DNA of 64,000 nt from Zygnema cylindricum (GCA_037447655.1 JBBHKE010002720.1:211397-275396), one strand, 5' to 3'. Numbered from the stretch's first letter, positions 11,388 to 23,408 are shown. Program-made: numbers and translations. The notes: generated from the sequence alone by a model not told the origin.

Positions 11388-11401
11388 GGTGGGCCCATAA
11401 C
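11388..11401 (-). other. Primer-binding site of element E2
   Basis: The minus strand has GTTATGGGCCCACC, matching 14 bases of the initiator-Met anticodon arm complement seen in the other elements, with the first G of the 15-mer changed. Confidence 0.75.
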
Positions 11402-12368
11402 ATGTAATTATGTGACCTTTATTCGTACATTGAATGTCCAGCTTATGTGAAGCCTCTAGGATAATATTTGCACTTTTGAATTTGACATAGAATAAGTCCC
11501 ACCCTGGGACGCAAAAATTTTGACTGACTACCTCTATGTGTAAGTTTGGACTCCCTTGAGCCCGCAGCAAAAAAAATCACTAAAATTGCTCCCTTGAGCA
11601 TTAAGTTATGGGTGACCAAAGTTGGCCTATAAATTCAATTGCACTCTGGGAGAGAGACTGAAAAAACCTAAAAATATTATAAGTCCTAAACTCCCACTTT
11701 AAGCCTACTACTAGTGTACCTAGCCAGTCAGAAGGTTGTAAAGTACAAGAAGGTATAAGTACCAATGTACTTTTAGTACGGCCATAGTATGGCATGGCTA
11801 TTCCGTTGACGCTTGTTAGTTTCGGAGTTGTAGTTCCTCCTCTGGCGATATGCGCTGTCCAACCATGTATTGCCACGTGTCATTCGGTGACATCTGCTTT
11901 GCAAACCGCCAAAATACCACTTCGGCAATCCGGCTTCCTTGTGAGCTGTTCGATTTGATTTAGACATTCGATTTCGTCTGTCAAAATTGAATGTCATTTC
12001 GTAATTTTCGTAGGATCTTGATTTCGTGCGCTCCGGCATATTTTTATGTTCAGTTTGTCCTGTAACTAGTTAAATGAAATACATTAAGCGATGTTTGTTT
12101 AAATAAATCATACCATATACATATATCGTTGTCTCGAAGACCTACCGGATAAGACTAACGGCTAATCCGTACGGCGGTTGCCCGGAGGTCACCAGTTCAA
12201 ATCCCACTAGAAGACCGCCTATATTTTGCAGAAAACTGCTCTATTCATTTGCATGTCTCCTTGGTTGCAAGGGGCAGCCATGGCTACCTGCAAGTCCTTA
12301 GTGAATACGACAAGTATGAGGGCTACAGTAAGACCAAAAGAGTAAGACTTTAAAATACCTTATCAACA
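11402..12368 (-). mobile_element. 5' LTR of element E2 (967 bp)
   Basis: It lies directly outside the primer-binding site, and on the minus strand starts TGTTGATAAGG and ends ATTACATG. It is only distantly similar to the family-A LTR at the other end of the element (5845-6732). E2 is therefore a chimera or has swapped its 3' end. A B-box-like segment (AGTTCAAATCCCAC) lies at about 12193-12206. Confidence 0.7.
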
Positions 12369-12374
12369 CTTCCT

Positions 12375-13386
12375 TGTAATTCTGAGACCTTCATAGGTCT
12401 TGATAGTAGGCAGCTCAAAAAAGCCTTTAGGATAACCTTGACCCCTTTGTGTTTCAGCAAAAATAAGTGCCACCTTGGCAGACAAAAATTATGACCACCT
12501 TCACCTCGTGAAGGCAAGACTCTCCTAAGTCGATAGCAAAAAGAATCTCTGAATTTGCTCACCTGAGCAGTAAGTTATGGAGGGTAAAAGTTGACCTTTT
12601 GTACAGAAGCTCTTTGGGAGATAGGGTCCTATCTACTAAATTTGCCTAAGTCCTATCTCTCTCTAAAACTCTAACTTTTGCAATACGGCACCAATTAAAA
12701 TACTGTGTCGTATAGAAAGGTACAGGTGCCAGTGTACTTTCTGTACGACCATTCTAGACATGGCCAACCAGTAGACACATGATATATGTGGATTTGTTCT
12801 TGTAATCCTTGGAGATGCCGAAATCCAATATGGGCACGCCGCCAAAATCTTATTCCGCGATCTTGGCATCCTTCGCGGTTGTCCAATCAATACTGATTTT
12901 TAATCGTAGCTGTCATAAATCTTTGCGCGTTTTTTGTTTCGAAGTCGAAACAAAATGCTCGGTATCCGTTTCGGAACCGTACCGTACTCCGTACTTTTAC
13001 GAAACTGTATCCATGCACGTCGTCCATTTTTGCTGTTACATGAATTAGTTGACGCTTAACAGTTTATATATTTGTCAAACCATATATGTCTCAACAACGA
13101 TCCTAGACTTGTAGGATAAAGCTAACCGCTACCGGCTTGCTTGACAGACGGTAGGTACCAATATCAAATCCTGGTTTCGTTAACCCTTTTAGTAAATCTA
13201 CTAAAACATCTTCTTGTCTTTCTCTGGATAGCATAGGTAGCCATGGCTTTATCTCCCTCTTCAACCTTTAGTGAGTGCAAAAAGTGTGGGAGCTGAAGAC
13301 AGGCGTTAGAGGCAGATTGCCTCAGCTTCTTTCCTACATTTAATTTTAGACCTAGAAAATACTTAAAATAACCATTAATTTCTACA
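12375..13386 (-). mobile_element. 3' LTR of copia element E3 (family C)
   Basis: On the minus strand it starts TGTAGAAATTAATGG at 13386, next to the polypurine tract AAGAAGGGGAG (13387 upward). It ends near TGTAATTCTGAGACC (12375). It aligns with the LTR at 16656-17702. The six bases CTTCCT separate it from the next LTR. Confidence 0.8.
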
Positions 13387-14590
13387 CTCCCCTTCTTTTC
13401 TAGTCACCTTTTAATTTTAGACCACACTTCTCCCAACAGAAAATTAGCTTAGGGCATGGCACAGGTTTGGTCATCATATTTTGCTACCATTTCACTATGT
13501 GGTCTATATTCTAAACTGATTATTTTGTCTTCTACCTTTTCCATAACGAAACTAAGTCTAATGTCTATATGTTTTGCTTTAAAATGGTGTTTAGGATTGG
13601 CAAAAATGGCAATAGCTGCCTGATTGTCACAAAACACTTTTTGAACACCACTCTTAAGATGACCAAGTTCACCAAGCAAGGAATTGACCCACATTAAATC
13701 TTTTACAGCAGAGCAAGAGGCCATGTACTCAGCCTCCATGGTGGACTGAGCAAAGGCCTTTTGCTGCTTGCTGCTCCAGCAACAAGCCTCATAACCCACA
13801 TAGAATACATACCCAGACGTGCATCTCCTTATAGGAGCATCCCCATAGCTGACATCACTCCAAGTGGTGATGTCAATATTGTTCCCACCCAAATGGAACC
13901 ATAAATCTCTAGTTCCTATCAGATATCTAAGGACTCTCTTAGCCGCCTCCCAATCTTTCTTAGTGAGAGCATTCAAACTCCTACTTAGTACTCCTACAGC
14001 TGCGGCTATGTCTGGAAGGGTACAATTCATGATATATATTAGGCTGCCCACTACTTGTCTATAAAGGATGGTCTGCATAAATCTTTTCTCTTATAGGCCT
14101 ACCTCATCATCCACGATTATAACTCCCTCTTCCACACTCCCCTCACTTCCCTTCTTTATTTCGATAGGAGTGGTACAACTATTAGCCTTGTCCATTTGGA
14201 ATCTTTCTAACATGTTTCCAATGGCCTCCTTTTGAGTTAATCTTATTATCTTTCTATCTCTGTCTCTCTCTACCTGAATTCCCAAAATATACCTTGCTTC
14301 TCCAATATCTTTCATCTCAAATCTTCCCTTTAGATCATTTTTCAACTTGTTTATTTTATCCATAGATTTACTTAAAACAATCAAATCATCAACATAAATT
14401 GCAATAAAAATAATTCCTTCCTCATCTTCAAATAAATAAATTGAGTGATCTGAGTTGATCCGAATATATCCTAAACCTGTAAGAAACTCATCGAGCTTGT
14501 TGTTCCATTGCTGGGGCGCCTGTTTCAGCCCATACAAAGATTTGATCAATCAGCATACCTTGCTTTCCTCCCCTTGCTCCACAAATCCTT
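13387..14590 (-). pseudogene. Copia RNase H and reverse transcriptase of element E3
   Basis: RNase H (13449-14078, minus) is complete in its acidic residues: TWSDVSYGDA, STMEAEYMASCS, VFCDNQAAIAI and KHIDIRLSF. Reverse transcriptase (14091-14549) reads SLYGLKQAPQQWNNKLDEF and the active site IAIYVDDLIVLSK, then KDIGEARYILGI. A stop at about 14093 separates the two. The stretch is one of the least damaged RT-RNase H segments here. It lies immediately upstream (minus) of the polypurine tract and 3' LTR. Confidence 0.9.
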
Positions 14591-16222
14591 CAGGCTGTCA
14601 AAAAATAATCTCCTCTTCCAACTCTCCATGAAAGAAGGCCATCATGATGTCCATTTGATGTACTTTCTTGTCTTCTGCTGCCGCCATATTGAGAAGTATC
14701 CGAAATGAAAGAAACTTGACGACCGGGGCAAAAGTCTCCTCGTAGTCAATTCCCTCTTTCTAAGTAAATCCCTTAGCCACTAACCGAGCCTTATAGCACT
14801 CAATGGTGTTATCCTGGTTGAGTTTCAATTTGAATACCCACTTACACCCGATTGGCTTCTTGTCAGGGGGATAGTCCACTGATTCCCACGTATTGGCTCA
14901 TATAATTGAAGCCATCTCCTCATTAATGGCTTTCTTCCACCGGTTCCACTCAAGACATTTCATCGCCTTACCATTAGTTTGGGGTTCATCAGGATGAGAC
15001 TCTTTGGTTACCTTGTTGTTAACTTGTTTCTCTTGGAATCTTTTGATGCTTCTCCTTCCAACCTCAAAGTGTGATGCCGGAATGGATGACTCTCGTGGAT
15101 TTTTTCTAACAGTTTCGACTTCTCCCCTATCTATCAATTCCGGGTCTATTTCCACCACGTCTTCCACTTCGGTTAGAGTTGGCACTAGGGGTTCCACGGC
15201 TGAATCCTCCTCCGTTTGATTTGTACCTGCAAGACCATCGTCTTCTCAAAAACCAAGATAACTAGGAAGCTCAAATTCATCAGAATTTTTTGACTCAAAT
15301 CTGATTTTGACCGTCTTTGTATTCTTAAAGGGATCTATATATTTCCCTTCATCCATGACCACTAGATGCTTTACTAGGATTATATCTTCTCTCTTGAGAT
15401 CATAGACTCTATATCATTTTACATCTTCATCATATCCTAGCAAATATCCTAGTTTTCCTTTTGTATCTAACTTCCAATTTAACCGATCTGTGTCTAGGCT
15501 GATTACTTGACTACCGAAATCCTTTAAGTGTGAAAAATTTGGTTTTCGGCCGGTCCATCTTTCATAAGGAGTTTGGCCTTTTATTGTTGAAGGAAGAACT
15601 CTATTCTTGAGATAATTTGCACACTTCATAGCTTCGGCACAAAATCTCTTTCTTATCTTTTTATATGAGAGCATACTCCTGGCACCATTACTTACTGTTT
15701 TATTTAACCTCTTGGCTTCACCATTCTGCTCACGATTTTCAGGAACTGTCTTTTGGTGTTGCACTCGATCTTTTCTCAGAAATCCTATAACTGATTGGAG
15801 GTATACTCTCCCCCATTATCACTCTTTACTCTCTTAATTGAGGCTTCATGGAGTTTCTCACTCCATGCCTTATATTTCTTACAAACTTGTTGGGCCTCTG
15901 ATTTATTTTTCCAAAAATGCACTATAGAGTATCGAGACCGATTGTTAGTGATTGTCAATATAAACGTTTTACCACCGGGTGAGGGCACTTCGGCCATTCC
16001 TCAAATATCAGTGTGTACCAAGTCTTACACTTTTTCCCCTTTATAAGTGGCTTCCTTTGGGAAAGGTAATCTGTGTGCTTTAACTTGAGCACATTCACTA
16101 CACTCACTTAGGTTTTCACTTTCTCCGAACTGAATTCCTTCCACTATTCCCATCTTTTTCATTTCTTTCAACTTATCTAAATGCACATGTCCAAGCCTCT
16201 TATGCCACAACATAATATCATA
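14591..16222 (-). pseudogene. Copia integrase and RT N-part of element E3
   Basis: Minus-strand fragments in order: LWHKRLGHVHLDKLKEM with SECSECAQVKAH (16025-16213; a zinc-binding glycine is changed), YSIVHFWKNKSEAQ and KRVKSDNGGEYTSNQL (15785-15997), PENREQNGEAKRLNK and YERWTGRKPNF (15414-15764), then the linker IDPELIDRGEVETVRKNPRES and the RWKKAINEEMASII start of RT (14898-15197). Several stops separate them. The linker contains the intact sequence across the site where element E1 is split (about 15117-15135). Confidence 0.85.
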
Positions 16223-16655
16223 AACACCACCATAGTAAAGTTTCTACTTTTCATTGCTTAAAATCAGCCTAACATCCCTTGGCTACCTTTTTCAGCAGTG
16301 AAATAAACTTCCTCCTTAAAGCTAGCAGAAAAGGTTCCGTTCCTATTGCTAGTCTTAAAACAAACGTTGAGATGAGGTTTTTATTTAACTCTGGCATAAA
16401 CAAAACATCAAAGATTGTCAGTATGGATGTCTTTCCCTCCACTAAGACTTTCAGATCTATTGATCCTACCATAGTAGTAGTGACTACCCTCCCATCCCCA
16501 TACTCTATCTCTACGGTGGGAATCTTTCTTATCTTAATAAAGGTGTTTATCCTTACACATGTGCATGGAGGCACCGGAATCCACAATCCAACCTCTTTCA
16601 CTTTTAAAACCTCCAAAAGCACACTTCTGCTTTCGAGGAATTTCGACCTCTTGCA
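16223..16655 (-). pseudogene. Copia protease of element E3
   Basis: The minus strand reads VEIPRKQKCAFGGFK, then WIVDSGASMHMCKDKHLY and KIPTVEIEYGDGRVVTTTMV. The DSGA catalytic motif is intact. The gag upstream is absent: the LTR at 16656 begins within the linker before the protease, so primer-binding site and gag were lost, probably by deletion. Confidence 0.85.
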
Positions 16656-17702
16656 ACTGTGGGACTTCCATAGGTCCTAAGAAGAGGCAGCTCACACGAA
16701 GCCTCTGGGATAACCCTGACCCCATTAAGTTTCAGCAAGAATAAGTGCCACACTGGCCGACAAAAACTCTGACCACCATTTTCCTTGTAAAAGCAAGACT
16801 CCCCTGAGTCTATATCAAAAGGAGTCTCTGAATTTGCTCCCCTGAGCAGTAAGTTATGGAGGGTCAAAGTTGACCTTTTGTACACACGTTCTCTGAGAGA
16901 GAAAGTCCTATCTACCAAATTTTTCTAATTCCTATCTCTCTCTAAAACTCTATCTACTTAAGTACGGCACTTACCAAAATACTGTGTTGTACAAATAGGT
17001 ACAAGTGTCGGTGTACTTTTTGTACAGTCATTGTACGACATGGGCAACCACTTGACACATGTCATATCTAGATTCGTTCGTGTAATCCGCGAAGATGGCG
17101 TAATCCAATGTGGTAGTGGCACGTGTCTATCGATGTGGCGGTTACCAAAAACCGCCAAAATCTTATTCCGATCTCGGCATCGTTCGCGGCCGTCCTATCG
17201 AAATCAGGTTTTAATCGTAGCCGTCATAAATCGTTGCGCGACATTTGTTTCGCTATCGAAACAAATTGCGCGGTATCCCTTTCGGAACCATACCGTACTC
17301 TGTACTTTACAAACCCGTATCCATGCGCGACGTCTATAGTTACAGTTAAATGAATTAGGTCACGCTTCACAGTTTATATATTTGTAAAACCCTATATGTC
17401 TCAGCACTGATCGTATAATATAGGATAAAGCTACAGGCTATTTCAAACTTGACAAGCGCCATATACCTGGATCAAATCCTGGGTATGTCAAGAATATTTT
17501 GGTAAATCTACCAAAATCTACCACTTGTCTCTCTATCTCTTAAGCGCCATAGGCAGCCATGGCTCTAGCTTCCTTTTCAACTTTCAGTGACTGCGACAAG
17601 TGTGGGAGCTGAAGAGAGGAGTTAGAAGCAGACTGTCTTGGCTTCTTTTGTGTCTTTCATTTTAGACCTAGAAAATACTATAAATAACCTTTAATTTCTA
17701 CA
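16656..17702 (-). mobile_element. Family-C LTR, minus orientation, fused to the protease of E3
   Basis: On the minus strand it starts TGTAGAAATTAAAGG (17702) and ends at TTGCA (16656). It is 1,047 bp and homologous to 12375-13386 and 20041-20752. No primer-binding site follows it. An antisense B-box-like segment (TGGATCAAATCCTGGG) lies at about 17467-17482. Probably the 5' LTR of E3 after an internal deletion, although an independent insertion is possible. Confidence 0.75.
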
Positions 17703-18279
17703 ATTGATAGCTCATAATCCACGATAGAGACAAATTGAATACTCAATACAATAAACTCATATTAACTCAATCCTTAAACATTATATTTCTCTTAATTCAT
17801 TCTTCTTTAATTGACTTTTAATTGATTCCTAATTTTCTCTCTTATTTAATTCAATCTAACTCACACGATGGCTTTTTAACTTAGCCTCGAAAGCAATCTA
17901 GAACAATATTTCTAAAAGCGTCACAATGTACTTAGACACAAATATGGTACAACGCAAAATTAAACTACTAGAAATAAAACTGACAAATTCCTATATAACA
18001 AACTTAACTTTCACGAAATGAAACTACTAGATGAACATCGCGCGAAACGAAACTTCCCGAAGTACAAAAATTTAGAACTTTAATGAAACACAACAAAACA
18101 AATCAAAACAAATAGCGTACACAAGAAACGTACACGCACGAAATGCTAAATCAAACTAAACGAAACTAAACCAAAATAAGCAAATCAAAGCACGACCAAA
18201 TCTAAATCCATACTAAATACGAACCAAAATTACGTAAACATAGATTTAACAATTGTAAATCCTAAAAGTTTTCACATGC
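17703..18279. other. AT-rich stretch without recognisable genes
   Basis: Low GC, many CGAAA/AACGAAAC words, no long ORF on either strand and no match to the LTR families of the window. It lies just 5' of the plus-strand copia fragment at 18280, so it may be the leader or LTR remnant of that element. Confidence 0.4.
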
Positions 18280-20040
18280 AGCACAGGTGTGGAAAGAGCT
18301 AGAAGAAACTTATCAAATTTCAACGTTACATCAACAGACTTTGATTGATCAAGAGATAAATAGGTATAGTTATAATGGAGGAGCTATAATAGACTATGCT
18401 AATGGATTTCAACGTTTGTACAATGAAGCAACTGGAACAAGGAAAGTATATCCCGTTCAAGTACAAGTGTTCCTGTTCAAGTACAAGTGTTTCAGTTAGT
18501 GTGCAGACTACCAATAGAATACATGGATGTGTTACAACAGTTGCAAACAAAGAATAACAGTATTTGGAAGTGGTCACAATCACTAGGTCTTATTCTAGTA
18601 GAAAAATCTAGTATTAAGATTATAGGAGGGGGTGTATCTCAAACTCAAGCACTCAATGCACAAAACAAGAAGAAATGGTAAACTAACCCTGGGGGGGTGG
18701 ATGCAATACAAATTGAAAGTTCAAATTTCCATATTTTGTATGTGGGAAAATAGAACATTAGAAGTCTGAGTGTCTGATGAGGCGATCTCACACAAAACAA
18801 TAAGGTGGAGTGGATAATGAAATCGGGAGCGTCCATGCATATCTGCAAAGACCAGGAATAGTTCATATCTCTCGAAAGTATATCTCCCATCAAAATTTTT
18901 TGTGGGAATGAATCTACACAAATTGCCAAATCGAAAAGAAAAGTGTTTTTGTCAGCTAAAATAGAAATATAAGTATTTCTTAGGATGCTTAAGAATGCAT
19001 TATTTGTTCCAGATTTCCAAAAAATATGTTTTCTACATCTTTGGCTGTAAAAAAAAGGATACAGAATAGTTATGGAAGATAAAAACATATAGTAAGCAAA
19101 GTTGGGAAAGATATTTTAGAATGAGAAATAGGTTACAACAATATGTTTAGGATAACACATAGAGATAATCTAAAAAATTCGTATGGCCTGTATACGCGTG
19201 TTATGTGATAAAATGGTACTGTGGCATAAACAAATGGGTCACACTAATTATGAAAAAGTAGAAAAAATGCGAAGCAATGAGTAGTCAAATGATTAGATTA
19301 CAAGGCAGAATCAGAAAAACAAGACATGCAATGGATGCTCTTTAAGAAAAATTCACACACTACCTTTTCCAAAAATTGCAAGCACTAGATCAGAAATAGT
19401 CTTAGGAGTGATTCACTCAGATATCTCGGGGCCTACTAAGAAGGAGGGGGCCTACTAAGAAGGAGTCATTAAGAAGAAAAAGATTTATGATAACTTTCAC
19501 TGATGATTGATTTGGTCTAGGTTTTCTAGATTATTTTCTAGAGTATCAAACATAAATCAAAAGTTTTTGGAGTCTTCAAGGAGTATAAAGCACGATGCAA
19601 GAAACTACAAGGACGACCAATACTTGAGTTAAAAACTGATAACGTTGGAGAATATTAGTCCACGAAATTTCGCCATCAGTATGATGGCAGATCAAGGAGT
19701 GGATCTCAAGTTCTGGGCTGAAGCACTTAACTGTGCAAATCATTTCAAAAACCTACAAAGTACCTCTGCAAATCATTTCAAAAACCTACAAAGTACCTCT
19801 GCAAACCCTGAAGGAAAAACATCATTTGAGTTATTGCATGGTAGAATCATAGATGTTCCTCATTTCAAAGTATTTGGAAGTAATGTATTTAGTTTGAGTA
19901 ATGACATGACAAAATGGATGATGGAACCAAAAAGAGTTCCAAGTATCCTTTTAGGATATGATGATGAAGCAAAAGGTTGTATAATTTATGATCTAGAAAC
20001 TCAAGTAGTAAAAGCAGCCAGAATCATCTTAGTAACAAAA
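18280..20040 (+). pseudogene. Second copia lineage (element E6): gag, protease and integrase remnants
   Basis: This element differs clearly in sequence from the others. Its gag reads VWKELEETYQISTLHQQTLIDQEINRY (split here: TYQISTLHQQTL, IDQEINRYSYNG). A protease remnant has KSGASMHICKDQE, and integrase has VLWHKQMGHTNYEKVEKM, CNGCSLRKIHTLPFPK and VIHSDISGP. After a gap the integrase C-part follows (19645-20040) with FWAEALNCANHF and LLGYDDEAKGCIIYDL. Many stops are present. A 33-bp exact tandem duplication at 19739-19804 repeats NHFKNLQSTSA. The element is cut at 20040 by a truncated LTR. Confidence 0.8.
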
Positions 20041-20752
20041 AGGTACAAGTGCCGGTGTACTTTATGTACGGCCATTGTACGACATGGCCAACCAGTGGAC
20101 ACATGTCATATTTGGATTCGTTCCTATAATCCCCGGAGATGCCGTAATCCAATGTGTTCATACCACGTGTCAATCAATGTGGCGGTGACCGAAAACGGGT
20201 AAAATCCTATTTCGCGATCTCGGCATCTTTCGCGGTCGTCCGATAAAAACAGAGTTTTAATCGTTGCCGTCATAAATTGTTGCGCGATATTTGTTTCGTT
20301 GTCAAAACAAAATGGGCGATATCTGTTTCGAAACCGTATCGTACTCTGTACTTTAGAAACCTGTATCCATGCGCGACGTCTATAGTTAGAGTTAAATGAA
20401 TTAGTTCATGGTTCACATTTTATATATCTATCAAACCCTATATGTCTCTGCACCGATCCTAGACTACACGATAAAGCTACCGTCTATTTCACACTTGACG
20501 GATGGCTGGTTCCAAGATCAAATCTTGGGTCCGTTAAATATATTTTGGTAAATCTACTAAAATTTACCACCTGGCTCTCTATCTTTTAAGCAGCATAGGC
20601 AGCCATGGCTCTAGCTTCCTCTTCAACTTCCAATAAGTGCGACAAGTGTGGGAGTTAAAAAGAGGAGTTTGAAGCAGACTGCCTCGGCTTCTTTTCAGCT
20701 TCTCGTTTTAGACCTAGAAAATACAAAAAATAACCATTAATTTCTACACTCC
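20041..20752 (-). mobile_element. Truncated family-C 3' LTR of element E1 (3' half)
   Basis: On the minus strand it starts TGTAGAAATTAATGG (20752) beside the polypurine tract ATAAGGGGAG. It lacks about 330 bp of the LTR end and stops at 20041 against element E6. Antisense B-box-like segment (CAAGATCAAATCTTGG) at about 20512-20527, in a longer stem formed by TGACGGA and TCCGTTA. Confidence 0.8.
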
Positions 20753-22492
20753 CCTTATTTTCTAGTCACTCTTTAATTTCAGACCACACTTCTCCCGGCA
20801 AAAAAAAAGCTTAGGGGAAGGCACAGGTTTGGTCATCAAATTTGCTACCATTCTGCTATCTGGTCTGTACTGTAAACTGATTATTTATTTTTCTACCTTC
20901 TCTCTAACAAAACTAAGTCCAATGTCTATGTGTTTAGCTTTAAAATGATGTTTAAGATATGTAGCAATAGCGATTGCAGCCTTATTATCACAAAAAAAAT
21001 TGTGCACACCGCTCTTAAGGTGACCAAGCTCACCAAGCAAAGACTTGATCCACATCAATTCTTTTACCGCAGAGCAAGAGGCCATATACTCAGGCCTCCA
21101 TGGTGGATTGAGCAATAACCTTTTGCTGCTTGCTGCTCTAAGTGCGAGCCCCATCACCCATATACAATACATACCGAGACGTGCATCTCGTCATAAGAGC
21201 ATCCCCATACTGGCATCACTCGAACTGGTGATGTCAGTATTGTTCCCACCCAAATGCAACCATAGATCTATTGTTCTTATCGGATATCTAAGGACTCTCT
21301 TAGCCGCCGCCCAATCTTTCTTAGTGGGAGCATTCAAACTCCTACTTAGTACTCTTTCAGTTGCGGCTATGTTCGGATGGGTACAATTCATAAAATATAT
21401 TAGGCTGCCCACTACTTGTCTATAAGGGATGGTCTGCATAAATCTTTTCTCTTCTGGGCCTACCTCATCATCTAAGATTATAACTCCCTCTTCCACACTC
21501 CCCTCACCTCCCTTCTTTAGTTTTTTAGGAGTGGTACAACTATTAGCCTTGTCCATTTGGAATTTTTCTAACATGTTTCCAATGGCCTCATTTTGAGTTA
21601 ATCATATTATATTTCTATCTCTATCTCTCTCTACTTGAATTCCCAAAATATACCTTGCTTCTCCCATATCCTTTATCTCAAATCTTCCTTTTAGATCATT
21701 TCTCAACATATTTATTTTGTCCATAGATTTACTTAAAACAAGCAAATCATCAACATAAATTGCAATAAAAATAATTAATTCCTCATTTTCAAACAAATAA
21801 ATTGAGTGATCTGAGCTGATCGGAATATATCCTAAACCTTTAAAAAACTCATCGAGCTTGTTGTTCCATTGCCGGGACGCTTGTTTCAGCCCATACAAAA
21901 ATTTGATCAATCGACATACCTTGCTCTCCTCCCTTTTCTCCACAAATCTTTCGGGCTGTCGCATAAAAATATCCTCTTATAACTCTCCATGTATCGAAGG
22001 AAGGCCATCTTGATGTCTATTTGATGTTATTCCATGTCTTCTGCTGCCGCCATACTAACGAATATCCGAACAAAGCGAAACCTGACGACCGGAGAAAAAG
22101 TCTCTTCGTAGTCAATTCCCACTATCCGGGTAAATCCTTTCGCCACTAACCAAGGCTTGTAGCGCTCAATGGTGTTATCCGGGTTGAGTGTTGAATTGAA
22201 AACCCACTTACACCCGATTGGCTTCTTATCAAGGGGACAGTCCACCAATTCCCACGAATTGGCTGCCATAATTGAAGCCATCTCCTCATTAATGGCTATC
22301 TTCCACCAGTTCCTTTCATGACATCTCATTGCCTCACCATAAGTCTGGGGTTCATCGGAATGAGACAGTTTGGTTACCTTGTTGTTAACTTGTTTCTCTT
22401 GCAGTCTTTTGCTGCTTATCCTCTTGCCCTCAAACTCAAATGTCGGAATGGATGACTCTCGTGGATTCTTTCCAATAGTTTCGACTTCTCCC
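20753..22492 (-). pseudogene. Copia reverse transcriptase and RNase H (3' half of element E1)
   Basis: The minus strand starts at GGGAGAAGTCG (22492). It reads the linker, then WWKIAINEEMASIMAANSWEL, IERYKPWLVAKGF and SPVVRFRFVRIFV (22027-22329). Next come FLYGLKQASRQWNNKLDEFF and IAIYVDDLLVLSK (21602-21964), then RNase H with SSDAS, VHNFFCDNKAAIAI and KHIDIGLSFV. Frameshifts lie around 21190 and 21600. Its first bases continue exactly the sequence that ends at 5844 in the plus-strand half, apart from the shared GGGAG. Confidence 0.85.
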
Positions 22493-23384
22493 TGTTGAAA
22501 AGAGGTAATTAATAGTTCACTTCTCTATTTTAGTTTTACTTTAAAGAAAGAGAGTGAGGATTAAAGGCACGCCATGGGTGCCGCCATATTTAGAAAGTGG
22601 CAGATTTTGAAGTGGAGGATATTTTACTAAAATGATGCCTAAGTCCAGATTTGAACCTGGGTCTGTCAACCTCTATATAGTCGTAGATCTTAACCACTAA
22701 GGCGTTATCGAAACGATACACGTGACGGGTTTCAAATATTTATAAACATTAACGTTACAGCTAATTAACAGCAGACTAACCAAAAGGAGCAATTCATACA
22801 TGTACGCGAATCTGAACCGTGTAAAATATGTTTTGATCGGACAGCCCGCATTGTAGACGCCACGCGATGTGAGCTTTTTTAGGGATCATTTGTAAATAAC
22901 GTCACGCGGTGCCACGTGGCGCCACATTATTTGATACCGGAGAAGATGGGAAGGAGGAACCATGTCTCCTGATTTGACAAGTGTCACCTTGTAGACCATG
23001 TGGTACAATGGCCGTATAATAAGTACATCTCATATTGTACCTTCTTGTACTATATAGTGTTCCTATTGGAATAGGGTTTAGTAGTAGGTAGTCGTGAGTA
23101 GGCAGACTAAGACTTAGTGATATTTAGGTACCTCTCTCTAAGAGAGCTTGTAACTATAAAGGTCATCTTTAACCAGCCATAACTTACAGCTCTTGGGAGC
23201 AAATTCAGTGATTCTTTTTGCGTTTGACTCAAGGGAGTCTTGTCCTCACAGGGGTGAAGGTGCTCTGAATATTTGTGTGCGTGGGGGGCACTTATTTAGT
23301 GGGAAAGTGGAAGGGGCAAATATTATCCTAGAGGCTTTACATAGACTGCTCATTTTGTGGGTCAATGGAGACCACAAAATTTCA
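22493..23384 (+). mobile_element. Family-A copia LTR, plus orientation
   Basis: It starts TGTTGAAAAGAGG and ends AAATTTCA directly before a primer-binding site. At 892 bp it is the inverted sister of 5845-6732. The five bases before it are CTCCC (22488-22492), the complement of the GGGAG that borders the other copy. Confidence 0.9.
22637..22703 (-). other. tRNA-like module in family-A LTR
   Basis: Sister of 6522-6588. The minus strand starts GCCTTAGTGGTTAAG and ends CTTAGGC. These ends pair in six of seven positions like an acceptor stem, and GTGGTTAAG and GGTTCAAATCT match D-arm and T-arm boxes. It is 67 nt long, with a weak middle. Confidence 0.5.
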
Positions 23385-23399
23385 GGTTATGGGCCCACC
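23385..23399 (+). other. Primer-binding site, exact match to initiator tRNA-Met anticodon arm
   Basis: GGTTATGGGCCCACC follows the LTR end directly. It is the exact complement of GGUGGGCCCAUAACC, which holds the CAU anticodon of plant initiator tRNA-Met. Plant copia elements more often use the tRNA 3' end, whereas internal priming is known from Drosophila copia. Confidence 0.85.
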
Positions 23400-23408
23400 C
23401 TCTAGGGT

